Source: Cecembia rubra
GTDB taxonomy: Bacteria > Bacteroidota > Bacteroidia > Cytophagales > Cyclobacteriaceae
Reading direction: 5' to 3'
DNA: 64,000 nt
NCBI RefSeq assembly: GCF_003014575.1
Contig: NZ_PYGF01000002.1
Coordinates: 1-64,000 of the forward strand
A model generated the notes under the pieces. The model made no database searches, was not told where the DNA came from, and saw only the letters and a program-made list of their open reading frames with translations. This document shows positions 33,888 to 42,691 of the stretch, in pieces (position 1 is the stretch's first letter; each line of letters opens with the position of its first letter). Made by a program: the position numbers and the translations under genes.

Positions 33888-34760
33888 ATGTTTAAACACT
33901 TTCAGGCTATTCTAGGATTGGATATTGGCGGAACGTCTATCAAAGCAGGTGTGATGGTTCAGGGGAAATTACATGATGTTCGAAGCATCGATACTCCCTA
34001 CCTTGAAAGCCAAGAAGTTATTTTGGAGGCAATAGCCGATTTCATTAGTACTTATCAGGATTTTGATTTTGCTGCTATTGGGATTGGGATACCTGGATTG
34101 ATTGATACGGACAATGGAATTGTTCTTAACCTGGGCAATATCCCTTCTTTTACCAAAGTTTATTTAAGGGATTATCTACAACGTAAATTTGAAAAACCGG
34201 TTTTCATCAATAATGATGCAAATTGTTTTGCATTAGGTGAATATAAATTTGGTGCTGCCAAAATTTATAGACATGTAGTTGGGATTACCCTTGGGACAGG
34301 TGTTGGTACAGGGATTATTGTCAATGGCCATCTTTACTGCGGTTTTAACTGTGCTGCAGGGGAGTGGTGTTCTGCACCTTATCTAGATAAGGATTTCGAA
34401 TTTTATTGCAGCAGCAAATTTTTCATTTCCAATTATGGAAAGAAGCCAAAATCCTTGTATAAAAAGGCCTTAGAAGGAGATGCTGAAGCATTGAAAGCTT
34501 TCAACGAATTTGGATATCATTTAGGAGAACTCATCAAGAATATTTTGTTTGCTTTGGCTCCGGAAGCCATCGTCCTAGGGGGGTCTATCCGTAAGGCTTA
34601 TCCTTTTTTCAAGGAGAGTATGATGGATAATATTGCAACCTTTAAGTATCCTTCTATAAGTTCCAATCTTAAAATACTTATATCTGAATTAGATGAGACT
34701 GCAATTCACGGAGCAGTAGCATTGGTAGACGAGTATGCTGTTTCTGTTGATTCCATCTGA
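33888..34760 (+). CDS. ROK-family sugar kinase
   Basis: Sugar kinase of 290 residues. The ATP phosphate site is GLDIGGTSIKAG near the N-terminus, the sugar-binding and catalytic segment is FINNDANCFALGE, and the adenosine site is GITLGTGVGTGIIVNG. The usual zinc-binding CxCGxxGCxE motif is absent: after GEWCSAP only single, widely spaced cysteines occur. No helix-turn-helix domain is present, so this is a kinase rather than a repressor. The gene follows the NagB fusion on the same strand, which suggests N-acetylglucosamine, glucosamine or glucose as substrate. Confidence 0.87.
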   Translation: MFKHFQAILGLDIGGTSIKAGVMVQGKLHDVRSIDTPYLESQEVILEAIADFISTYQDFDFAAIGIGIPGLIDTDNGIVLNLGNIPSFTKVYLRDYLQRKFEKPVFINNDANCFALGEYKFGAAKIYRHVVGITLGTGVGTGIIVNGHLYCGFNCAAGEWCSAPYLDKDFEFYCSSKFFISNYGKKPKSLYKKALEGDAEALKAFNEFGYHLGELIKNILFALAPEAIVLGGSIRKAYPFFKESMMDNIATFKYPSISSNLKILISELDETAIHGAVALVDEYAVSVDSI

Positions 34761-34898
34761 TTTATGAAAAGGTTTTACAGAATTATTTGCTCCATTCAAG
34801 TATCACCTGAATCAAAATAAAATTTGGATTTAAATTGGTGTCAGTAATCACCTTTGAAATTATTCGTAACTTGCGGTGAAATTGAACGCATAGAAGTT

Positions 34899-36269
34899 AT
34901 GATTTATAATTCCATCATTGAGACCATTGGCAATACTCCGCTCCTACGCTTGAATAAGGTCAATAAAGGTATCAAGGGAGAAATTCTGGTAAAAGTTGAG
35001 TATTTCAACCCCGGAAATTCCATGAAAGACAGGATGGCTGTCAAAATGGTAGAGGATGCAGAGAAGGCAGGAATATTGAAACCTGGGGGTACCATAATTG
35101 AGGGTACGAGTGGTAATACAGGAATGGGGTTGGCACTTGCTGCCATCGCCAAAGGTTATAAGTGTATTTTTACTATGGCTGACAAACAGTCCAAAGAGAA
35201 AATTGACATACTTAAGGCTGTTGGTGCTGAAGTCATTGTATGTCCTACTAATGTAGCGCCAGAAGATCCTAGATCCTATTATTCTGTAGCCAAGCGATTG
35301 AATCAAGAAATACCAAATTCTTTTTATCCAAACCAATATGATAATCTTTCCAATTCCCTGGCTCATTATGAAACCACGGGGCCAGAAATTTGGAAAGACA
35401 CTGAAGGAAAAATTACCCACTTTGCTGCCGGGGTAGGTACAGGGGGGTCTATGTGTGGCACGGCCAAGTACCTCAAAGAAATGAATCCTGATATTGTGAC
35501 TGTTGGTATTGATACCTATGGTTCGGTTTTTAAGAAATACAAGGAGACTGGAGTTTTTGATGAAGATGAGATCTATCCATACCTTACCGAAGGTATTGGA
35601 GAAGATATTCTACCCAAAAATGTTGATTTTGACTTAATTGACCATTTCATCAAAGTAACGGATAAGGATGCAGCCGTAATGACTAGGAGGCTTTCTAGAG
35701 AAGAGGGGCTATTTGTAGGATGGTCATGTGGATCTGCTGTTCATGGAGCATTGGAATATGCTAAGGAGAATTTGAATGAGGGTGACAGAATGGTTATCAT
35801 TCTTCCTGACCATGGAACAAGATACCTTGGTAAGATCTATAATGATGATTGGATGCGGAATCATGGTTTTTTGGAAGACAAAACCTTTGGTACTGCCAGG
35901 GATATTATAGCTTCAAGAAATGGGTCCTACCGTTTGGTGGTTTCCTACAAGTCAGATAAGGTAAAGGATGCTATTGCTTTGATGAATAGTAAAAGCGTGT
36001 CCCAAATTCCAGTAATGGAAGATGGCCAAGTGGTAGGTAGTATCACGGATAACAAACTATTAAGCAAAATTATTGAAAACCCAGAGCTTAAAGATGCATC
36101 CGTAGCTGAAGTCATGGAGTCTTCTATTAAGTTTGTGGCGCTTGACAGTACCTTAGATGTACTTTCTTCAATGGTAGATAAGGAAAAAGCTGTTTTGGTT
36201 AGGGATGACAATCATCAGATCCATATCATAACCAAGCACGATATTCTGGAAGCCATCACCAAGTCCTAA
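34899..36269 (+). CDS. Cystathionine beta-synthase
   Basis: PLP enzyme joining serine (or O-acetylserine) and homocysteine in transsulfuration, 456 residues from the ATG at 34899; the TTG 15 codons earlier is not needed. GNTPLLRLN opens the fold, the PLP lysine is in NPGNSMKDRMA, GTSGNTGMGLA is the phosphate loop, and GVGTGGSMCG follows. Two CBS domains fill the C-terminus (about 335-455), which in this family sense adenosyl ligands. The N-terminal haem domain of animal enzymes is absent. Cysteine synthase activity is an alternative, but the CBS pair favours cystathionine beta-synthase. Confidence 0.88.
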   Translation: MIYNSIIETIGNTPLLRLNKVNKGIKGEILVKVEYFNPGNSMKDRMAVKMVEDAEKAGILKPGGTIIEGTSGNTGMGLALAAIAKGYKCIFTMADKQSKEKIDILKAVGAEVIVCPTNVAPEDPRSYYSVAKRLNQEIPNSFYPNQYDNLSNSLAHYETTGPEIWKDTEGKITHFAAGVGTGGSMCGTAKYLKEMNPDIVTVGIDTYGSVFKKYKETGVFDEDEIYPYLTEGIGEDILPKNVDFDLIDHFIKVTDKDAAVMTRRLSREEGLFVGWSCGSAVHGALEYAKENLNEGDRMVIILPDHGTRYLGKIYNDDWMRNHGFLEDKTFGTARDIIASRNGSYRLVVSYKSDKVKDAIALMNSKSVSQIPVMEDGQVVGSITDNKLLSKIIENPELKDASVAEVMESSIKFVALDSTLDVLSSMVDKEKAVLVRDDNHQIHIITKHDILEAITKS

Positions 36270-36286
36270 GGAACAAAACAAAGTAA

Positions 36287-36916
36287 ATGAGTAGAGATAA
36301 GTTGTCCCAGCTCAGAGAGCAGGGTTATGATTTTAATATTGAGAATATTCTACAAAGGGGATTTAGAATGTTTATGGCCCAGCCCATATTGAGCATTTCT
36401 TACACCCTTTTGATCATTACCCTGCAGCTCTTATTTGCGTTATATTTAAGTGAAGTGACTTTCCTTTATGCTCTTTTTTTAGCTCCGCCCTTATTTTCCG
36501 GATTTTACTTTGTTGCCAATAAAATCAGTCTTGGAGAAAGGGTTGTATATTCTGATTTCTTCAAAGGATTTGGGGTGGCATGGGCGGTAATCTCTATATG
36601 GCTTATCGGTCAGATCCTTACAGCATTAGGGATATTTGCTCTTGTGATACCAGGTATTTATCTGGCCGTGGCTTATAGTTTTTCTGTTCTAATGTCCATC
36701 TTTGGCGGCTTTGACTTTTGGACGGCCTTAGAAGAAAGCAGAAAGTTAATAACAGTTAAATGGTGGAAATTTTTTGCATTTTCGCTGATTTTGCTCGCAA
36801 TAAATTTAATTGGACTGTTTCCATTAGGCTTATTGCTCCCAGTTAGCATTCCGGTCACTTTTTATTCGACTTATGTTTTGTTTGAGGACCTTACCAGGGA
36901 TATATTTTCAGAATAA
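36287..36916 (+). CDS. Integral membrane protein of unknown function
   Basis: Hydrophobic 209-residue protein with a soluble N-terminal 40 residues (LSQLREQGYDFNIENILQRG) and then about five transmembrane segments (around 40-60, 65-85, 100-125, 128-145, 170-200). A glycine/proline turn GIFALVIPGIYLAVAYSF is typical of the YciC/DUF975-like membrane proteins, often mis-named as carotenoid oxygenases. It starts 17 nt after the cystathionine beta-synthase gene, so may be cotranscribed. Its stop is one base from the stop of the convergent batA gene. The function is not known. Confidence 0.7.
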   Translation: MSRDKLSQLREQGYDFNIENILQRGFRMFMAQPILSISYTLLIITLQLLFALYLSEVTFLYALFLAPPLFSGFYFVANKISLGERVVYSDFFKGFGVAWAVISIWLIGQILTALGIFALVIPGIYLAVAYSFSVLMSIFGGFDFWTALEESRKLITVKWWKFFAFSLILLAINLIGLFPLGLLLPVSIPVTFYSTYVLFEDLTRDIFSE

Positions 36917-36917
36917 A

Positions 36918-37964
36918 TCAGTCTAATAGGAAGTTATTGAAGAAAGTGCTCTTCAAACCCAACCAGCTTAAGAAAAGTAAGATGCCCCAGAATAAGTAGG
37001 AACGGTAATAATCTACTGTTTCTTTATATCGGGATTCAATTATTTCGGCCTTTTCCAGATTGTCGATTTCATCAAAAATTTTCTCCAGGGCGTTGTCATC
37101 CGAAGCCCTATAAAATCTACCCCCTCCAATTTCTGCGATTTCACGAAGGGTGCTTTCATCCAAATAGCTTTCTATCATTTGAGGTCTTCCAAAGAAATCA
37201 ACTCCATAAGGGACCATTCCATCCTTTCCAACTGCTATTGTGTAAATCTTAATATCCAAAGCAGCAGCAAGTTGGGCAGCAAAAATTGGGTCAACATTTC
37301 CTGCATTGTTTTCTCCATCACTCAACAAAATCATCACTTTTGATTTGGATTCTGATTCCCGCATCCTGTTGGTACCAGCAGCCAAAGCGCTTCCTATTGC
37401 CGTTCCTTTGGCGTCCATCATGTTGAAACTGATGTCTTTAACCAAATCTGTAAGGAGAGCATAGTCCGTGGTCAATGGAGCCAAGGAGTAAGCTTCACCG
37501 GAAAAAATCACCATTCCTATCCTATCTCCAAAACGCCCGTTGATAAAATCAATGGCCGTTTCTTTAGCTGCTTCCAATCTATTGGGTTCGAAATCCTGTA
37601 AATCCATGGATTCTGAAATGTCCAAGACAATCATTATATCAATACCTTCTGTATATTGTTCTACCCTTTCATTGGTCCTTTGAGGCCTTGCGAGTGCTAT
37701 AATAAGCATCAAGGTACCCAATAAAAAAAACAAGCCCGGTATCAACCTCAGGTAGGTCCAAGGATTGCTTTGGGATATACTCCCAGGGAGGGAAAGTTCA
37801 AGGACTGGGTTTTTTAAAAACTTAATGAACTTCCGTAAAGTGAACAGTAAAGGTACAAACCATAACAAGTGTAATGCCCACAAATTTTCCCATTCAAAGG
37901 ACCTGAATGTGTCCGGGGAAAACCAATAAAAAGAAAAAAAATCAGCTACATTATTGGCGTTCAT
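36918..37964 (-). CDS. BatA-type von Willebrand factor A membrane protein
   Basis: Inner-membrane VWA protein of 348 residues from the ATG at 37964 (MNANNVADFF); the longer frame has a hydrophilic 31-residue prefix that overlaps the upstream gene. Two transmembrane helices precede the domain (LWALHLLWFVPLLF and LIPGLFFLLGTLMLIIAL). The MIDAS motif DISESMD starts the VWA fold, ending in a C-terminal helix (FWGILLFLSWLGLK). BatA is linked to aerotolerance in Bacteroides. It overlaps the preceding gene by 14 nt in a DUF58-membrane protein-batA cluster. Confidence 0.88.
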   Translation of the reverse strand: MNANNVADFFSFYWFSPDTFRSFEWENLWALHLLWFVPLLFTLRKFIKFLKNPVLELSLPGSISQSNPWTYLRLIPGLFFLLGTLMLIIALARPQRTNERVEQYTEGIDIMIVLDISESMDLQDFEPNRLEAAKETAIDFINGRFGDRIGMVIFSGEAYSLAPLTTDYALLTDLVKDISFNMMDAKGTAIGSALAAGTNRMRESESKSKVMILLSDGENNAGNVDPIFAAQLAAALDIKIYTIAVGKDGMVPYGVDFFGRPQMIESYLDESTLREIAEIGGGRFYRASDDNALEKIFDEIDNLEKAEIIESRYKETVDYYRSYLFWGILLFLSWLGLKSTFFNNFLLD

Positions 37965-38856
37965 CAGTAGTGGTGATTTTTTGTTGGTAAGACTGGGAAC
38001 AAATGGACCAAAGATTCTGGCAGGCCTGAGGAAGATCTTTTCCCGATTTACCGGCATATATAATCATTTCAATCTCTCTTAAATCTTTAATTATCTCTTT
38101 ATTTTCAAGGAAATCGGCAATTTCCATCGTAGTCCATTCACGGAATGGCCTGGATTTAAGGTGTTCCATATAAGTCTTCCAAAGTCCTAATAACTCATCT
38201 GCATGTTCCATGCTTGGCTCTGAGGTAAATGACGCTTCGGCTTTTTTCCATTTTTGAACAAACCTTTTGTATTTCCTTTTTTCCATCCAGATATCCCATC
38301 TCTTTGATATTTGTTTTCCAAAGAAAAAGAATAGAATACTTCCTATTAAAATCAAAGCCAGGATTAATCCAATCATTAGTGGATAATTGAAGCTTGTATC
38401 AATGGCTTGGTAAACATTGTTGTCCTTAAAAATCAACTCGTCGGGTATTTCTTCAATGGTCAGTTTCAGTGCCAAAGAGGATTCCAGTGGTTTGTACTTA
38501 AGACTGTCATATTTGAATACTTCAAAAACCGGGATTGAAAAATCTACCACGGGCTCCAATGAAAAGTTGGAGATATAGTATATGGCGCTATCCAGGGTAT
38601 TTCCTTCTGAAGAAGCACTTATAAAGGTTTTCTTTTCCAAAAGGACAAAAGGAGAGAAGTCGAATGTGGAATCTGGAAATACGATATTCTGACCTTTTCC
38701 ATATTTGGCTTTTAAGACATAGCCCACCCTTTCTCCTAGTTTGGCGGAATCCTGAAGGAAATAGCCTTCAACTTCCACCTGTTGTTGGGCCCATGCACCC
38801 ATGGAAAAAAAGGGCAAGAAGGTTATTAATGCGATATATTTAATTATTTTATCCAC
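37951..38856 (-). CDS. Membrane protein of the Bat cluster, unknown function
   Basis: Exported 301-residue protein: a signal peptide (residues 1-23, ending AWAQ), a roughly 130-residue periplasmic beta-rich part (VEVEGYFLQDSAKLGERVGYVL), one transmembrane helix (LMIGLILALILIGSILFFFFG), and a cytoplasmic helical tail. It occupies the place between the DUF58 and batA genes where Bacteroidota often carry a DUF4381- or BatD-like helper. It overlaps both neighbours (8 nt and 14 nt). A structural role in a MoxR/VWA chaperone complex is plausible but not shown. Confidence 0.75.
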   Translation of the reverse strand: MDKIIKYIALITFLPFFSMGAWAQQQVEVEGYFLQDSAKLGERVGYVLKAKYGKGQNIVFPDSTFDFSPFVLLEKKTFISASSEGNTLDSAIYYISNFSLEPVVDFSIPVFEVFKYDSLKYKPLESSLALKLTIEEIPDELIFKDNNVYQAIDTSFNYPLMIGLILALILIGSILFFFFGKQISKRWDIWMEKRKYKRFVQKWKKAEASFTSEPSMEHADELLGLWKTYMEHLKSRPFREWTTMEIADFLENKEIIKDLREIEMIIYAGKSGKDLPQACQNLWSICSQSYQQKITTTDERQ

Positions 38857-39727
38857 GCTTCATGGTACGGTTTCTACGCTTGAATAGTTCAATCAAAGGA
38901 AGTACTATGTCCTCTTTGGTGTTGATGTTCAGGTAATTGATCTGGTTTTTTTTACAGATGTCCTGCAAGTGGATTCTTTCAGAAGTAAAGGTGTTACCGA
39001 TTTTCTTTGAGAATGATCCAAATGCAGTATTTACCCATGTGGTTTTTCCCTCTTCTTTGTCATAGATGGGAATGATTCCAAGGGAAGGCAGTGCAGATTC
39101 TCTTGGGTCAGTTACCTGAATGGCTACAAGGTCATGCTTTTCTGCCAGCGCCTTAAAAGGGCGCTCATATCCTTCATCAATGAAGTCTGAGATTACAATG
39201 ATAATACTTCTTTTTTTGATATGATTAAGGGCAAAATTGAACATTTCCTTGAGGTTTGTCTTCAAGGATTTGTTCTGATGTTTGAAAATAGCCTGAATGA
39301 TTTTCACACCTTGTTTTGGTCCTTTTCCTGGCAGGATGATTTTCTCTTTTTGGTCAGAATAAGAAATCAAACCTGCCTGACTTCCTTCAAATATGGCGGC
39401 TAAAGTCAAAACTCCTGCGATTTCCTTGCCGAGGTCGATTTTTTTTCTGCCTTTTTCTCCAATGTCTTGGGAACCTGAAATATCCAAAAGGAAAAAAACC
39501 GACTGGTCTTTATCCTCTTTAAAGGTTTTCACAAAAGTACCGTGTCCTTTCGCAGATACTTTCCATTCAATGGTCCTTACATCATCTCCATATTGATAAG
39601 GACGGAGGTCATCAAATTCAAGACCTGCTCCTTTGAAAATAGAACGGTAGTCCCCCTGAAGATGGTTGTTGGCCACCTTACGGATCATGATTTCATATTT
39701 TCTAAGTTTTTTTAGGAGTTGGTTCAT
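38849..39727 (-). CDS. DUF58 domain protein of the Bat cluster
   Basis: Soluble protein of 292 residues with the DUF58 signature FDDLRPYQYGDDVRTIEWKVSAK and a following VWA-like fold (FFLLDISGSQDIG, IIVISDFIDEGYERP). Members usually form an operon with a MoxR AAA ATPase, which is not present upstream here; the 173-bp spacer contains no such gene. It is first in a three-gene unit with strong translational overlap. It probably assists assembly of envelope or metalloprotein complexes, as proposed for MoxR systems. Confidence 0.87.
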   Translation of the reverse strand: MNQLLKKLRKYEIMIRKVANNHLQGDYRSIFKGAGLEFDDLRPYQYGDDVRTIEWKVSAKGHGTFVKTFKEDKDQSVFFLLDISGSQDIGEKGRKKIDLGKEIAGVLTLAAIFEGSQAGLISYSDQKEKIILPGKGPKQGVKIIQAIFKHQNKSLKTNLKEMFNFALNHIKKRSIIIVISDFIDEGYERPFKALAEKHDLVAIQVTDPRESALPSLGIIPIYDKEEGKTTWVNTAFGSFSKKIGNTFTSERIHLQDICKKNQINYLNINTKEDIVLPLIELFKRRNRTMKRG

Positions 39728-39900
39728 GCAGATTGTATTCGGGTGACTAATTTAAGGCTATGTGCTGAATAATAAAAAGTCAAAGTGGAATGCGTGCATT
39801 TTCTTTTCAAAAATCGAATTCTATTTAAGATAATTTAAGGTTTGGATTCCCTTCTGACCAACATTATCCAAAATCAATTTTTAAGTCTTATTTTTACAGT

Positions 39901-40239
39901 GTGAAAAATGTGATCTTACGTGGCGCTTTATTTCTAGTGCTTCTTTCCTGCAATAAAAACAAAATTCCTGAAGGCATTTTGGATGAAGACAAAATGGTGG
40001 AATTACTTGTGGAAATTCACTTTGTTGAAGGATTGGTCAGCACCTTTCCTGTCCACTACGATTCTTCCAGAGTGCTTTACCCTTTGTTTGAAAAGGAGAT
40101 ATTTGAAAAACACCAAATCCCGGATTCTGTTTTTAGAAGAAGTTTGGAATATTACATGAGAGATGCCAAAACTATGGATCGCTTGTATGCAAGGACCATA
40201 GATTCTTTACATGTAATTGAAAAGTCCGGAAACCAATAA
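39901..40239 (+). CDS. DUF4296 lipoprotein
   Basis: Small lipoprotein of 112 residues. The start is a GTG at 39901; the signal peptide MKNVILRGALFLVLLSC then ends at Cys17. The mature part (PEGILDEDKMVELLVEIHFVEGLV, FEKHQIPDSVFRRSLEYYM) matches DUF4296, a helical Bacteroidota-specific family of unknown role. A TATTTTTA box at 39889-39896 would put the transcription start almost at the start codon, which may mean a leaderless message. It is followed 5 nt later by mutS2. Confidence 0.85.
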   Translation: MKNVILRGALFLVLLSCNKNKIPEGILDEDKMVELLVEIHFVEGLVSTFPVHYDSSRVLYPLFEKEIFEKHQIPDSVFRRSLEYYMRDAKTMDRLYARTIDSLHVIEKSGNQ

Positions 40240-40244
40240 TACCC

Positions 40245-42632
40245 ATGTTATATCCGAAAAATCTCGAGGAAAAGATCAACTTTCAAAAGATTAGGGAACT
40301 ACTCAAAGAGGAGTGTACCAGTATTTTAGGAATGGATTTTGTCGATAAGATGTCCTTTTCTAAAGACCTGAAACTGGTTAACAGACTTTTGGATCAGACT
40401 GATGAGTTTAAAAAAATTATAGAATCAGGTGAGTTCTTTCCATCTTCCAATTTCACCAATATTTATCCCTATCTGGAAAGGGCTAAGGTTCCGGGTACTT
40501 TTTTGTATGAAGAGGATTTTCATGAAATCAAACTGGCCTTATTTACCCTGAGCAGGTGTATTGAGTTCTTTTTGGATCATGAAGAGGTCTACCCACAGCT
40601 TTTTGAACTTCTGGGACTTGTAAATCTCAACAATGATTTATTAAGGGAAATCGAAAGGATAATTGATGAAAAGGGGAAGATAAGAAATAATGCATCCAGA
40701 GAGCTATCCTTGATCAGGTCCCAGATTCTCTATGAGGAAAACAGGCTTCGGAAAGTCTTAGAGAGAATTTTTAAAGATGCCAGATCCAAAGGTTACACTC
40801 CGGAAGATGCCTCTATTACTATTAGGGGCGGGAGAATGGTCATACCTGTTTTGGCGGAAAATAAGCGCAAAATTAAAGGATTTATCCATGATGAATCTGC
40901 CACTGGACAGACTGTCTTTTTGGAGCCTGCAGAGGTATTGGATATCAACAATGAGCTGAAAGACCTTGAATACATGGAGCGAAGGGAAATTCAGAGAATC
41001 CTTACCACGCTTACAGATGTCCTTAGACCTTATATTCCCGAACTCAGGAAAGCATTTCATTTTCTTGGTATGGTTGATTTCATTCGAGCCAAGGCTAAGT
41101 TTGCGATCAAGACAGCCTCTAATAGGCCTATTCTTGAAAAGACCAGGCATATCAATTGGTCCAATGCCCGGCATCCTTTGTTGGAAATTGCTTTGAAGCA
41201 ACAAGGGAAGAGTATAGTGCCTTTGAATATTCAACTGGATCATAATAGGAGGTTATTGGTCATTTCAGGCCCCAACGCAGGAGGGAAATCTGTGTCTTTA
41301 AAGACAGTGGCAATGATCCAATACATGCTACAGAGCGGGTTATTGGTTCCTTTGGACGGACATTCTGTCTGTTGTCTGTTTGATAATTTTTTCATCGATA
41401 TCGGTGATGAGCAGAATATTGAAAATGATCTGAGTACCTATAGTTCCCACCTGTTGAGCATGAAGTACTTTGCTCAATTCTCTGATAAAAAGACGATACT
41501 TTTTATAGACGAATTTGGTACTGGTACAGAGCCTCAATTTGGAGGGGCAATAGCTGAAGGCATACTTTTGGCTTTGAATAAAACAGGGGCTTATGGGGTT
41601 ATCACCACCCATTATGGCAACCTGAAGCAAGTGGCTTCCAAAAGTCAGGGTTTGGTAAACGGGGCCATGAGGTATGATGTAGATAAGTTAGAACCCATGT
41701 ATCAATTGGAAATAGGAAAACCCGGAAGTTCCTTCGCATTGGAGATTGCTTCAAAAATCGGAATATCAAAGGAAATCATTGCCTATGCAAAAGAGCATAT
41801 AGGGGAAGAAAGGGTGAAATATGACAGGCTTTTGACAAAGTTGGAAAATGAAAAGGTGAAATTTGAGCAGTTGATTTCCGAGACTCAAAAAAAAGAGAGG
41901 TTGCTGGAGCAAAGACTGAAAGAATACAATCAGCTTAAGGAAACAATTGAAAACAATAAAAAACAGTACATCCAGGAAGCAAAAGCTGAAGCCAAGGCAC
42001 TTTTGGATCAGGTAAATAAAAAAATAGAAGCATCCATTAAGGAAATAAAAGAAAGCAGAGCTGATACAGCCATTTCTAAACGGGTAAGGGAGGAGATAGA
42101 AACCCTAAAACAGGAAGTGAAGCCTGAAAAACGGATTTCATTAGCTCCAGAAATTAAAGTTATTGGTGGCGAAATTCAGGAAGGGGACTATGTAAGGTTA
42201 AAGGATAATGGCGCAATTGCCCAGGTTCTAAGTATAAAGAAAAAGGAAGCCGAAATCAGCATAGGAGACCTTAAATCTACCGTCAAACTCAACCGTTTGG
42301 AGAAAATTTCGCATGCTGAAATGAAGAAGGAGAAAAAGTCCTTTATCAAAAAATCAGGTTATGATGCCAATGCCAAGATGATGGAATTTTCACCGAATCT
42401 TGATATCAGAGGGAAAAGGGCAGAAGAAATTTTAAGTATGGTGCAAAACTTTGTCGATGATGGATATATGTTAGGATTGAAGGATTTAAGGATAGTTCAT
42501 GGAAAAGGAGATGGGGTCTTACGTGAAGTTACAAGAAATATTCTTAGGAGTATGAAATCGGTTTCTAAATTGGAAGATGAACATGCTGACCGCGGAGGTG
42601 CGGGCGTTACTTTGATTACCTTAAAGTCATAA
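40245..42632 (+). CDS. mutS2: Endonuclease MutS2
   Basis: MutS2 protein of 795 residues. The ATPase Walker A is SGPNAGGKSVSLKT near 340, Walker B is ILFIDEFGTGTEP, and a long coiled-coil (about 520-620) follows. The C-terminal Smr domain contains LDIRGKRAEEIL and LRIVHGKGDGVLRE with the His-Gly-Lys-Gly nuclease-type motif. The mismatch-recognition domain of MutS1 is absent. MutS2 acts against recombination intermediates and, in Bacillus, in rescue of collided ribosomes. It is followed by a very strong hairpin terminator. Confidence 0.96.
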   Translation: MLYPKNLEEKINFQKIRELLKEECTSILGMDFVDKMSFSKDLKLVNRLLDQTDEFKKIIESGEFFPSSNFTNIYPYLERAKVPGTFLYEEDFHEIKLALFTLSRCIEFFLDHEEVYPQLFELLGLVNLNNDLLREIERIIDEKGKIRNNASRELSLIRSQILYEENRLRKVLERIFKDARSKGYTPEDASITIRGGRMVIPVLAENKRKIKGFIHDESATGQTVFLEPAEVLDINNELKDLEYMERREIQRILTTLTDVLRPYIPELRKAFHFLGMVDFIRAKAKFAIKTASNRPILEKTRHINWSNARHPLLEIALKQQGKSIVPLNIQLDHNRRLLVISGPNAGGKSVSLKTVAMIQYMLQSGLLVPLDGHSVCCLFDNFFIDIGDEQNIENDLSTYSSHLLSMKYFAQFSDKKTILFIDEFGTGTEPQFGGAIAEGILLALNKTGAYGVITTHYGNLKQVASKSQGLVNGAMRYDVDKLEPMYQLEIGKPGSSFALEIASKIGISKEIIAYAKEHIGEERVKYDRLLTKLENEKVKFEQLISETQKKERLLEQRLKEYNQLKETIENNKKQYIQEAKAEAKALLDQVNKKIEASIKEIKESRADTAISKRVREEIETLKQEVKPEKRISLAPEIKVIGGEIQEGDYVRLKDNGAIAQVLSIKKKEAEISIGDLKSTVKLNRLEKISHAEMKKEKKSFIKKSGYDANAKMMEFSPNLDIRGKRAEEILSMVQNFVDDGYMLGLKDLRIVHGKGDGVLREVTRNILRSMKSVSKLEDEHADRGGAGVTLITLKS

Positions 42633-42633
42633 A

Positions 42634-42675
42634 ATAAACAAAGTCCAACAGTTCATGCTGTTGGACTTTGTTTAT
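42634..42675. terminator. Bidirectional terminator between mutS2 and a lipoprotein gene
   Basis: A perfect 18-bp stem (left arm 42634-42651, right arm 42658-42675, core AAAGTCCAACAG) with a 6-nt loop lies in the 59-bp gap between convergent genes, with T-rich ends on both strands. Confidence 0.9.
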
Positions 42676-42691
42676 CTAAGTTAGAGTACGA

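Noticed and set aside
34944-35420. Antisense reading frame of 158 codons in the cystathionine beta-synthase gene
   Set aside because: Entirely opposite the PLP-domain coding region; composition is that of a reversed coding strand.
40758-41243. Antisense reading frame of 161 codons within mutS2
   Set aside because: Opposite a conserved domain, with no signal peptide, motif or promoter.
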